The notes beneath the pieces were generated by a model, which was given only the letters and a program-made list of their open reading frames with translations, ran no database searches and was not told the origin of the DNA. Positions 1 through 6,884 of a stretch of DNA of 12,056 nucleotides are shown here, in pieces (position 1 is the first letter of the stretch; the number at the start of each line of letters is the position of its first letter). Source of the stretch: Aquificota bacterium (lineage in GTDB: Bacteria; Aquificota; Aquificia; Aquificales; QOAS01). The translations under genes were made by a program, and so were the position numbers. The DNA is taken from assembly GCA_026987085.1 (NCBI GenBank), contig JALSNH010000127.1:1-12056 (forward strand), read 5' to 3'.

Positions 1-205
1 AAGTTTTATACCGACTTAGTGGAATTGAAACCGGGTTGGTGTTGTTTTATTTGGTCTAAAAGCTCTTGGTTTTATACCGACTTAGTGGATTGAAACAACG
101 CTTCCAAAACTTTTTTAACCGTATAAAGCGTCGTTTTATACCTACCGAATTGAAAATTTTGTATTTAAAAAACTCAAAAGTGCATTGAGAAGGTTGGTTT
201 ATACC
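1..205 (+). CRISPR. Leader-distal (trailer) end of a CRISPR array with decaying repeats
   Basis: Repeat 1 (3-31, 29 bp) begins GTTTTATACC and ends GGAATTGAAAC. Repeat 2 (69-96) is identical except for one lost A. Repeat 3 (133-156) keeps both ends but has lost about 5 bases from the middle and ends in A instead of C. Repeat 4 is only a GGTTTATACC remnant (196-205). Repeat starts are spaced 66, 64 and 63 bases apart. Spacers lie at 32-68 (37 bp), 97-132 (36 bp) and about 157-195. Repeats ending in ATTGAAAC normally supply the crRNA 5' handle in type I-B and type III systems, and the leader then lies on the 5' side. The array should therefore be read rightward, with its leader beyond the left edge, and the window holds its oldest end. 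Degenerate last repeats fit that polarity. No cas gene is in the window, so the subtype is not determined. Confidence 0.88.
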
Positions 206-293
206 AAAATTAAATTAAAAAAATTTGAATTTGGTTTAGCATCAGCAAAAAATCAGTGAAAATAAACTTAATCTGTCTTAATCTGTAAAGAAT
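206..293. other. AT-rich gene-free stretch between CRISPR trailer and helicase stop
   Basis: This short stretch has no open reading frame of note. It holds A- and T-runs, a tandem duplication of CTTAATCTGT (267-276 and 277-286), and the left arm of a hairpin that continues into the helicase gene. It is where rightward array transcripts and the leftward helicase operon would meet, so a role in transcript ending is plausible. I see no RNA gene in it. Confidence 0.6.
267..286. repeat. Perfect tandem repeat, 2 x 10 bp (CTTAATCTGT)
   Basis: Two exact, adjacent copies of CTTAATCTGT lie just outside the helicase stop codon. The second copy also supplies the AATCTGT arm of the hairpin at 280-316. 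The repeat could be simple slippage or a binding-site pair. Nothing in the sequence settles which. Confidence 0.85.
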
Positions 294-316
294 TTAATTT
301 AATTCTAAAACAGATT
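280..316 (-). terminator. Putative hairpin terminator at 3' end of the helicase gene
   Basis: AATCTGT (280-286) pairs with ACAGATT (310-316), and AGAATT (289-294) pairs with AATTCT (301-306). A 2x3 internal loop separates the two stems and the apical loop is 6 nt. Read leftward, the direction of the helicase operon, the hairpin is followed by T-rich sequence including a six-T run. The stem is AT-rich and therefore weak for a thermophile, and no U-tract follows immediately. The right half lies inside the last helicase codons. It may serve both the leftward operon and the rightward CRISPR transcript. Confidence 0.35.
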
Positions 317-2567
317 GTAAAAGTTCCCTCTTTTTTACACTTAAAGCGCCTTTCCCAAAAAGAAAAATTCCCAACGTCGTAAGGATTTTATCGTCCACCA
401 GAAGGGTTTCTCTATTTCTTCTCAACAAACTTAAAATGGTTTTTACTTCCCTTTTTGCCTTCTCTTCAGAAAGGGATCTGTATTCTATAGCCGCCGTTAA
501 AAGGTTCTCTTCAAGATTTTCTTCAAAAGATTCCAAAATTTCTTTTAAGATTTGAAAGTGGTTGAGCTCTTTTAAACCTTCCATAAGAAGAGCTTCTTTC
601 AGTAGATTTGCCCTGATATGTCCTATACCTTTTATCCCTCCTAAAGGTGCGTAAGATAAGGGAAGACCGTATTTAATGGTATGGGCTATACGGAGAATTT
701 CTTCATTAGTTAACTCAATTTCTCCAATATTTCGAAGCTCCAAAAGCAGCCTCATTAAATGTAGAACATCGGTTCCCAAATAGGAAAATTCTCCCGGAGG
801 GTTTGAAATATTTACAAATTTCACTGTAAAACCGCGGGTGAAAAAGAGAAATTGGTGGGTGTTGTCTTTAATACATTCGGCCCCGCATACGGCTAGCTCG
901 CTAATTATTCTTTCATTTAGCTCCTCAAAATGAGGAAAATTCTTTAAAAATTGATAAATACTGTCAAATTTTTTAGTATATAGTAGAGGTCTCAAAATTG
1001 CTTCCACAGGCAAGGGAAGAGATTTTCTTCTTACAAATTCCTCAAAATTTACGGGTGGTACGCCGCTTTTTAAACAGAATTTTCCTTTCTCTGTAAGTTG
1101 GTATTTTTTGTCTATAAAACCGTGTAGTTTTAACCATTCAACCGCTTCATCTATTACCGGGTGGTTGTATAGCAAACGAAAAGAAAAGCTCTCTTGTAAA
1201 AACTTTTTGAAATCCCCTTTACGGTGCAGTATTGCAACCAAAACAAATAAGGTGAGTTGTTTTAAAAGTTCTCCCTTAAAAGATGCGTTTTCCTTTAAAT
1301 TCCTTGATAGGAAGGTTTCAAATTCCCTTTCCAAAGCTTGGTTTAGAGATTTTTTAACAACCTCCACCCGGGAGCCGTAAGGGAGGATATAGGAAAAACC
1401 TTTTTCTTTAATACCGAACCTTCCGGCTCTGCCTTCCTCTTGAAGGATATCAAGAGTATCGGGAAAAATCCGATATTTCCTTTCATTTTGGTCCCAAAAA
1501 GCTTTAACCCCTATTAGAACTTTATCGGCCGGTAAATTTACCCCGTAGGCCAAGGTTTGGGTTGCTATAAGGATATTTAAGTTTCCTTCGCGGAAACTCT
1601 TTTCTATTTCCTCCCTCTCCTCTTTAGGAACATCGGCGTTGTGAAAAGCTATCTCGAAACCCTCTTTTTTTACCTCAAAAGGTGTTGTCTTATTTGCGAT
1701 TTCAAGGTGTTCATGATTAGCAAATTCTAACATTTTCCAACCTATACTTTTTTTGGGAACGAAGGCTATTACCTTTTCATCTCGTTCGGCCAACTCAAAT
1801 ATAGCGGTTAACATTCTTAGAGCAAACCTTTCATCGCTCCCTATATCGTCCAATTCTTGAGGTTTTATCCAATACTTAAAGTCCTTTAGAGGTATTATCC
1901 TCCTCTCCAGAGGGACAGGTCTCCAATCGCTTTCTATAAAAAGGGAAGCCTTTAGCCAACCTGCCAACTTATCCGCACCGGGAAGGGTTGCTGAAAGGCC
2001 CAATATATCAATTTGTTGGGATAAAAGCTCGGCAATAACTTCCTCCAATATCTGCCCTCTGTTTCCCAATAGAGCGTGGATTTCATCTATAACAACAGCT
2101 TCAACATCTTCAAACCACGGGCTTTGGTTTCGGATAGCCAATGCTAAGTTTTCATAGGTCGATACTACTATTTGCGACCTTACAGGTTTGAATTCTTCAA
2201 TAACCTCACCGGTTCTTATATCTACCTTTCCAAAAAGTTTTTTTAATTCTTTTGCTTTTTCCGAAACCAGTGCTTTTGTTGGAGCGGCGTAAACAACCCT
2301 TCCTTTTCGGTTGTGTAGAAATATGTAGGCTATTCCACTTTTACCGGCCGAGGTTGGAGCAGCAACTACCGCATTCCCTTTTTGGTAGGTTTTATAAAAA
2401 AGACTCTGAATAGGATTTAGGGTTTTAAACTCCAATTTGAGGTCGGTTTTCGAAACCTCTACGAGGTCTTCTTCTTTAATGGTTCCTTTTAAAAGGTCTT
2501 TATAGACGAGCTTTCCTTTTCCCTCGGGAGTGAAAGTCGATTTGGAGAGAACCTTAAAGTGAAGCAT
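294..2567 (-). CDS. Ski2/Hel308-like superfamily 2 DEAD/DEAH helicase
   Basis: An ATP-driven 3'-5' type nucleic-acid helicase of 757 aa. Visible motifs are a Q-like NPIQ (51-54), Walker A APTSAGKS (70-77), motif Ia APTKAL (95-100), motif II DEIH (161-164), motif III SAT (192-194), motif V ATQTLAYGVNLPA (335-347) and motif VI QEEGRAGR (376-383). A likely winged helix follows at about 465-505. A GGIKGIGHIRANLL helix-hairpin-helix-like segment at 643-656 resembles the C-terminal domain of archaeal Hel308. It is the last gene of a leftward set behind recJ, 35 bp apart, which suggests a role in repair or restart of DNA, but Ski2-family members can also act on RNA. There is no HD nuclease domain, so this is not Cas3. 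The ATG at 2565-2567 has no good ribosome-binding site. Motif VI has Glu where Hel308 usually has Met. The family call is firm; the Hel308 subfamily is inference. Confidence 0.85.
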   Translation of the reverse strand: MLHFKVLSKSTFTPEGKGKLVYKDLLKGTIKEEDLVEVSKTDLKLEFKTLNPIQSLFYKTYQKGNAVVAAPTSAGKSGIAYIFLHNRKGRVVYAAPTKALVSEKAKELKKLFGKVDIRTGEVIEEFKPVRSQIVVSTYENLALAIRNQSPWFEDVEAVVIDEIHALLGNRGQILEEVIAELLSQQIDILGLSATLPGADKLAGWLKASLFIESDWRPVPLERRIIPLKDFKYWIKPQELDDIGSDERFALRMLTAIFELAERDEKVIAFVPKKSIGWKMLEFANHEHLEIANKTTPFEVKKEGFEIAFHNADVPKEEREEIEKSFREGNLNILIATQTLAYGVNLPADKVLIGVKAFWDQNERKYRIFPDTLDILQEEGRAGRFGIKEKGFSYILPYGSRVEVVKKSLNQALEREFETFLSRNLKENASFKGELLKQLTLFVLVAILHRKGDFKKFLQESFSFRLLYNHPVIDEAVEWLKLHGFIDKKYQLTEKGKFCLKSGVPPVNFEEFVRRKSLPLPVEAILRPLLYTKKFDSIYQFLKNFPHFEELNERIISELAVCGAECIKDNTHQFLFFTRGFTVKFVNISNPPGEFSYLGTDVLHLMRLLLELRNIGEIELTNEEILRIAHTIKYGLPLSYAPLGGIKGIGHIRANLLKEALLMEGLKELNHFQILKEILESFEENLEENLLTAAIEYRSLSEEKAKREVKTILSLLRRNRETLLVDDKILTTLGIFLFGKGALSVKKRELLQSVLELN

Positions 2568-2602
2568 CTTTCTACAGGGAAGAATTTAAAACTTTAAAAG
2601 GA

Positions 2603-4234
2603 CTACAGTAATTGAAAATCTTCTACCGAAAGGTCAAAACGGTCTATATTTCTTACGGTGTAAACCACCCTTACCTTTTTCCCTTTAAAGGTAGGAGGTA
2701 TAATCCTATCCTCGTCAAGGTTAAAATAATAGGAACCGTTCCTTTCAAAGGAGAGCTTGTAGCCGTAAGGAGTCCTTGTAAAGTCAACCAACCTATCTTC
2801 GAAAACAAAAGTTGGATAGGGATTACCGCTCCCGTAAGGTTCCAACTCTTTAAGAACCTCCAAAAGTTTTGGATACCTTTTTAACTTCAAAGGTTCGATA
2901 GGAAAGTCTATTCCCAGTTCGGGAGGTTCCCAAGTTAATTTCTCCACCTCGTAGAGAAAAGCTTCCTCAAATTCTTTTAATTTGCTTCTTTTTACCGAGA
3001 GGCCGGCCGCTTGGGAGTGGCCGCCCCATCTTTCGAGAAGCGGCGAGAGCTTTTCAAGAACTTTCACAATATTTAGCCCCTGCGGAGAGCGGGCGGAGCC
3101 GACCGCTATTTCACCGTCGGAAGCAAATACAACGCTCGGTACGCCCCACATAGAGGTAAGCCTTCCGGCAATTATTCCGGATACCCCTTTTCTGATTTCC
3201 GGCGAGGCGTAAACAACCCCCTTCGGAGTTTTTCCCTTGAAACTACTAATTATCTTTTGGGTAAGCCGTTGGGTAAGACGACGGCGCGAAAGGTTTAGCT
3301 TTTCCATCTCGTAAAAGAGCTTTTTGGCGTGTTCCCTTTGTCCGGTTATAAGAAATTTAAGGCCTCTGCGGGCACTGTCCATTCTGCCAAAAGCGTTAAG
3401 CCTCGGAACGAATTTAAAAGCTAAATCGTTTCCGCTAAAAGGAACTCCTTTATAAAGCTGCTCCACCATGTAGAGGAGTCCCAAAGAAGAGCTCCTTTTT
3501 TGGGAAAGAAGTTTTAATCCCTCCCTTACAAGTTTAAAGTTGAGTTCACTTAAAGGAGAAACATCGGCCACCGTTCCAAGGGCAACCAAATCGAGAAACC
3601 TTTTAACGTCAAGATTGAAACCTTTCCTCTCCAAAAAAAGGCCGAATATAAAGACCAAACCTACCGTCGAAAGGTCCTTTAAATACTGTGGAACCTCCTC
3701 ATGAATTTTCGGATTTACTATTACCGTATCGGGTAAATTTTTGCCGGGCGTATGGTGGTCAAAAATGACCACATCGATACCCAAATTTTTTGCCAATTCT
3801 ACCGTTTCCACCTCATTGGTTCCGTTATCGAGGGCAATTATTAAGCCCTTCCCCTCCGTATAGTTGGCAAATTTTTTTACAATTTGAGGTGAAAGCCCGT
3901 ATCCTTCCGACCTTTCGGGAACGGTAGGGATTACCCTTTTGGCTCCTATCTCCTTTAAAAGGTTATAAAAAAGAGCGGTGGAGGTGAGGCCATCTACATC
4001 GTAATCTCCAAAAACCAATATATAGGAGTTGTTTTTTATATGTCTTTTAATAGTTTCAAAAGCTTCCTCCATCTCCTTAAGTTTTACGGAAACCAACTTT
4101 CCCCGTGGAGGTTCGGTTAGATTTCTATTGACCAACAATTGGGCAAGAAATCTTCCATATTTCTCAACTAGTTCAGAAGAAGGCTTTTTTTCCTTAAATA
4201 GGTACCTCCACCGCAAATTCCTAAAAGAGGGCAT
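2603..4234 (-). CDS. recJ: Single-stranded-DNA-specific exonuclease RecJ
   Basis: RecJ degrades ssDNA 5' to 3' in recombination, base-excision and mismatch repair. The 543-aa protein has the full DHH-family set: FGDYDVDG (75-82), ALDNG with Asp136, DHH (159-161) and a later Asp in TVADVSPL (221-228) for the two metal ions. The bridging motif RLNAFGRMDSA is at 278-288, and the DHHA1 signature WGGHSQAAG at 403-411 binds DNA. An OB-fold region starts at ELEPYGSGNP (463-472), as in other RecJ proteins. The length is normal for the family. It lies between the SLOG-family gene (35 bp upstream) and the helicase (35 bp downstream), consistent with one transcript. A helicase could supply the ssDNA that RecJ needs, but that pairing is inference. 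The only Shine-Dalgarno-like GGGAG lies 14 nt before the ATG, which is too far to be typical. Confidence 0.96.
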   Translation of the reverse strand: MPSFRNLRWRYLFKEKKPSSELVEKYGRFLAQLLVNRNLTEPPRGKLVSVKLKEMEEAFETIKRHIKNNSYILVFGDYDVDGLTSTALFYNLLKEIGAKRVIPTVPERSEGYGLSPQIVKKFANYTEGKGLIIALDNGTNEVETVELAKNLGIDVVIFDHHTPGKNLPDTVIVNPKIHEEVPQYLKDLSTVGLVFIFGLFLERKGFNLDVKRFLDLVALGTVADVSPLSELNFKLVREGLKLLSQKRSSSLGLLYMVEQLYKGVPFSGNDLAFKFVPRLNAFGRMDSARRGLKFLITGQREHAKKLFYEMEKLNLSRRRLTQRLTQKIISSFKGKTPKGVVYASPEIRKGVSGIIAGRLTSMWGVPSVVFASDGEIAVGSARSPQGLNIVKVLEKLSPLLERWGGHSQAAGLSVKRSKLKEFEEAFLYEVEKLTWEPPELGIDFPIEPLKLKRYPKLLEVLKELEPYGSGNPYPTFVFEDRLVDFTRTPYGYKLSFERNGSYYFNLDEDRIIPPTFKGKKVRVVYTVRNIDRFDLSVEDFQLL

Positions 4235-4269
4235 TAACTCAAAATTTAACTCCCTTTCGTTGTATTTAT

Positions 4270-4728
4270 TTAACTTTCCAGAAATTGGTCGAGCAGTTTT
4301 AACATCTCCTCTAAAGTGTCAACCTGCAAAACACCCTCCACCTTGTGAGTTTTGTATCCGATTACCGGCTTTCCAAGGATTAGGGCATAAGCAATTTCCG
4401 AAAGGGTGCCGTAATGCCCTCCAACGGCCAGCACAACCTCACCGCTCGCCACCACTACAGGGTTCCTATTCCAGTTCATTCCCGTGTTAATTTTGATATG
4501 CAGGTAGGGATTTCCGTCGCTTCCATCGTAGGTTGTTAAAATGCCAACCGCTAAACCTTTTCCGCTATCGCGAACCCCTTTACTTACCGCCTCCATAACC
4601 CCGGTTCGGCCACCGTTGATTACAACAAGGTTCCTTTTTCCCAGCTCCAAACCGAGTCTATAAGCAAACTCGTAAATATCGTCCCCCGGTTTGGCACGCG
4701 AGGCTCCTATTACGCTTACCTGCCGCAT
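4270..4728 (-). CDS. SLOG/LOG-like nucleotide-binding protein (TIGR00725 type)
   Basis: A small Rossmann-like protein of 152 aa counted from the ATG at 4726-4728. It starts with a beta strand and glycine turn (VSVIGASR, 4-11), then NGGRTGVMEA (38-47) and VGGHYGTLSE (102-111). These correspond to the phosphate-binding loop and the PGGxGTxxE motif of LOG and 'lysine decarboxylase' proteins. Arg88 in NWNRNP is a likely partner residue. LOG enzymes release bases from nucleoside monophosphates, and other SLOG members only bind nucleotides. For this TIGR00725-like subgroup I know of no assigned reaction. An in-frame TTG at 4732-4734 would add two residues; the ATG is preferred. It is the first gene of the leftward set with recJ and the helicase. 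Its start codon is only 24 bp from that of divergent tyrA. Confidence 0.85.
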   Translation of the reverse strand: MRQVSVIGASRAKPGDDIYEFAYRLGLELGKRNLVVINGGRTGVMEAVSKGVRDSGKGLAVGILTTYDGSDGNPYLHIKINTGMNWNRNPVVVASGEVVLAVGGHYGTLSEIAYALILGKPVIGYKTHKVEGVLQVDTLEEMLKLLDQFLES

Positions 4729-4752
4729 AAACAATAAAATCTAAAACTCCCA
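4729..4752. promoter_or_regulatory. 24-bp divergent intergenic region (SLOG gene / tyrA)
   Basis: The two divergent ATG codons are separated by only 24 bp of A/T-rich sequence with no Shine-Dalgarno sequence on either side. TAAAAT at 4735-4740 could be a -10 box for tyrA. It would place the transcript start about 5-6 nt before the ATG, making the mRNA leaderless or nearly so. No good -35 box is visible. At least part of each promoter must overlap the start of the opposite gene. The alternative is that transcription starts elsewhere. Confidence 0.35.
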
Positions 4753-5613
4753 ATGGAAGACTTTTTTAGAGGTTCCCTGCTCATTGTAGGGCTCGGCTTT
4801 ATGGGCGGTTCGCTTGCCAAAGCACTTAAAAAAAACGGCTTTAAATTCCCTATATACGGTTTGGATATAAATAAAGAGGCCATAAAAAAGGGTAAAGAAT
4901 TAAAAGTTATCGACAACGGTTGGATCTCTTACGAAAAAGTCCCTTGGGAGGAGATAGATACCGTTATATTGGCCTCACCGGTAGGAACCTTTGAAACAAT
5001 AGCCAACCAACTTAGAAAGTTTATAAAACCAGAAACTACCGTTAGCGACCTAGGAAGCACCAAGAGACTCGTTTATAGGATGGAAGAGATTTTAGGAAAC
5101 CGCTTTGTGGGAGCCCACCCGATAGCGGGAACCGAAAAGAGCGGAGTTGAACACGCGATAGATAACCTCTACGAGAATAAAAAACTTATAATCACACCAA
5201 CGGAGAAAACCGATAAAAAACACCTTCAAAAGGTCGAAAAACTTTGGAAACTTGTGAAGGCAAAAGTTGAGTATATGTCCCCCGAGCTTCACGATTATAT
5301 CTTTGCGGTTGTCTCCCATCTTCCCCACGCGGTTGCCTTCGCTCTGGTGGATACCTTGCGTCAAATGTCCGATGAAAAAGTCGACCTGTTTAAATATCCC
5401 GGCGCGGGTTTTAAAGATTTTACCCGCATAGCCGCCTCCGACCCCACAATGTGGAGGGATATATTTCTTACAAACGCCGACGAGGTTCTTAAATCTATAG
5501 AAACCTTCAAACGGTCCTTAAATACCCTCGAAGAACTCATCAAGGAGGGTAAAAAAGAAGAACTTAAGGAGTTTCTAAACGAAATAAGTATCCTCAGAAG
5601 GAGTCTCGATTAA
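4753..5613 (+). CDS. tyrA: Prephenate dehydrogenase (tyrosine biosynthesis)
   Basis: Oxidatively decarboxylates prephenate to 4-hydroxyphenylpyruvate with NAD+, the TyrA step to tyrosine. The 286-aa protein opens with the dinucleotide fold GLGFMGGSLA (13-22). Asp38 in GLDIN ends the second strand and points to NAD rather than NADP. The catalytic His122 lies in AHPIAGTEKSG (121-131). His189 and His192 in SHLPHAVAFALVD, and Arg225 in GFKDFTRIA, form the substrate site. The C-terminal half resembles the Aquifex enzyme as I remember it. There is no chorismate mutase domain or ACT domain, so this is the monofunctional form and feedback control through an ACT domain is not expected. It is the first gene of a rightward set: folC starts 20 bp after its stop. 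The chosen ATG places five to eight residues before the first beta strand, as usual. Confidence 0.95.
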   Translation: MEDFFRGSLLIVGLGFMGGSLAKALKKNGFKFPIYGLDINKEAIKKGKELKVIDNGWISYEKVPWEEIDTVILASPVGTFETIANQLRKFIKPETTVSDLGSTKRLVYRMEEILGNRFVGAHPIAGTEKSGVEHAIDNLYENKKLIITPTEKTDKKHLQKVEKLWKLVKAKVEYMSPELHDYIFAVVSHLPHAVAFALVDTLRQMSDEKVDLFKYPGAGFKDFTRIAASDPTMWRDIFLTNADEVLKSIETFKRSLNTLEELIKEGKKEELKEFLNEISILRRSLD

Positions 5614-5633
5614 CCTTTAAACTCTTTTTGAAA

Positions 5634-6872
5634 ATGATACTCTGGAACCTCTTTAAGGGTTTGGAACTTAACTTTACCCCTACCTTGGAGAGGATAAAAA
5701 AGGCCTGCCAATATTTGGGAAATCCGCAAAATAGCTACCCTTCGGTTATAGTCGGAGGAACCAACGGCAAAGGTTCCACAACAGCCTTTTTGGAAAGCCT
5801 CTTAAGACACCACGGCCTAAAAACGGGTCGCTTCGTTTCGCCCCATTTGGTGGACGAAACCGAACGGTGGCGAATAAACAACGTTCCGATAGATGAAGAA
5901 ACCCTTAAAAGGTATGTAAAAGAGCTCAAACCGGTAATGGAAAAATTCCAACTAACCTACTTTGAAAGTGCCCTTTTGATAGCGGTGCTCCTTTTTAAGG
6001 AACAAAATATTGATATAGCAATTGTTGAAGCCGGCCTTGGCGGAAGGTGGGACGCCTCGAAGGTTCATAATCCCCTACTAACCGCCATAACCAATGTCGG
6101 ACTGGACCACACAAAGTGGCTCGGAGAAACCCTTGAAGAGATAGCGGACGATAAAACCGAGCTTATCTACCCCAACCGTCCCGCCATTTTGGGAACAAAC
6201 GAAGAACCCCTTCTATCTATAGCAAAGAAAAAAGCCGCTTCGCGGAATTCCAAACTAATAGTGGCAAATATCGATTACACCTACCGAGGTAGAAGCAAAT
6301 TTCCCGAAACCCTTTTGGAGTTTTATAAATACAAAGACCTTCAATTGGAAAACGCAAAACTCGGCCTTATAGGGAAACACCAACTTCAAAACGCTTCCCT
6401 CGCCTTGACAATATTTAAAGAGCTCTCCGAAAGGCTCGGTTTTAATATCGACCTCCAAAAGGTTAAAGAAGCCCTAAAAAACACCCGTTGGGAAGGAAGG
6501 CTGGAAATAGTTAGAGAAAAACCACTTTTAGTTCTCGATGGAGCCCACAACCTCCACGCGTTAAAAGAGACTTTGGAAACCTTAAAGGGATTAAAACCTT
6601 TTCCCTTTATCGTCTACGGGAGTATGAAAGATAAAGACTGGCCTCTCCAAATGGAACTAATCCGAAAGTATACCGACCGTATAGGGTTGGTAGAAATCAA
6701 CTACCACCGTTCGGAGAGTTTGGAGAACCTCTTTACCCGCGCGGTGGAGCTCGGATTTAGGGAAATAAGAACCTACAAAAGGGTGGAGGATTTAATCGAA
6801 AACCTAAAGGAGGATACGGTAATTTTAGGTTCCCTATTTTTGGTTGGTGAAGTAAAAAAGACCCTTCAATAA
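5634..6872 (+). CDS. folC: Folylpolyglutamate synthase / dihydrofolate synthase (Mur-ligase family)
   Basis: ATP-dependent ligase that adds glutamate to dihydropteroate and/or tetrahydrofolate. From the ATG at 5634 it is 412 aa, the usual FolC length. It has the P-loop GGTNGKGST (41-49), a SPHL segment (about 69-72) typical of the folate-binding loop, EAGLGGRWDA (132-141), LDHT (157-160), GKHQLQNASLA (247-257) for the linker, and DGAHN (302-306) in the C-terminal ligase domain. WEGR (286-289) is also conserved. An in-frame TTG at 5628 would add two residues, but the ATG is preferred. No Shine-Dalgarno sequence precedes either. The gene lies 20 bp after tyrA and 12 bp before dapL. Whether it has one or both ligase activities cannot be read from the sequence alone. 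Confidence 0.94.
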   Translation: MILWNLFKGLELNFTPTLERIKKACQYLGNPQNSYPSVIVGGTNGKGSTTAFLESLLRHHGLKTGRFVSPHLVDETERWRINNVPIDEETLKRYVKELKPVMEKFQLTYFESALLIAVLLFKEQNIDIAIVEAGLGGRWDASKVHNPLLTAITNVGLDHTKWLGETLEEIADDKTELIYPNRPAILGTNEEPLLSIAKKKAASRNSKLIVANIDYTYRGRSKFPETLLEFYKYKDLQLENAKLGLIGKHQLQNASLALTIFKELSERLGFNIDLQKVKEALKNTRWEGRLEIVREKPLLVLDGAHNLHALKETLETLKGLKPFPFIVYGSMKDKDWPLQMELIRKYTDRIGLVEINYHRSESLENLFTRAVELGFREIRTYKRVEDLIENLKEDTVILGSLFLVGEVKKTLQ

Positions 6873-6884
6873 CATAAACCATCT

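Noticed and set aside
32..195. Self-targeting by the three visible spacers
   Set aside because: Reading by eye I found no convincing match of any spacer elsewhere in the window. A genome-wide search is needed for anything more.
294..2567. Reading the helicase as a Cas3 because it lies beside a CRISPR array
   Set aside because: There is no HD nuclease domain, and motifs V and VI plus the C-terminal region are of the Ski2/Hel308 type. No other cas gene is present in the window.
4029..4490. Open plus-strand frame of 153 codons across the start of recJ and the SLOG gene
   Set aside because: It is antisense to two clearly recognisable proteins, its translation has no recognisable domain, is rich in Ser, Pro and Arg at its end, and there is no ribosome-binding site. 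It is a shadow of the coding bias on the other strand.
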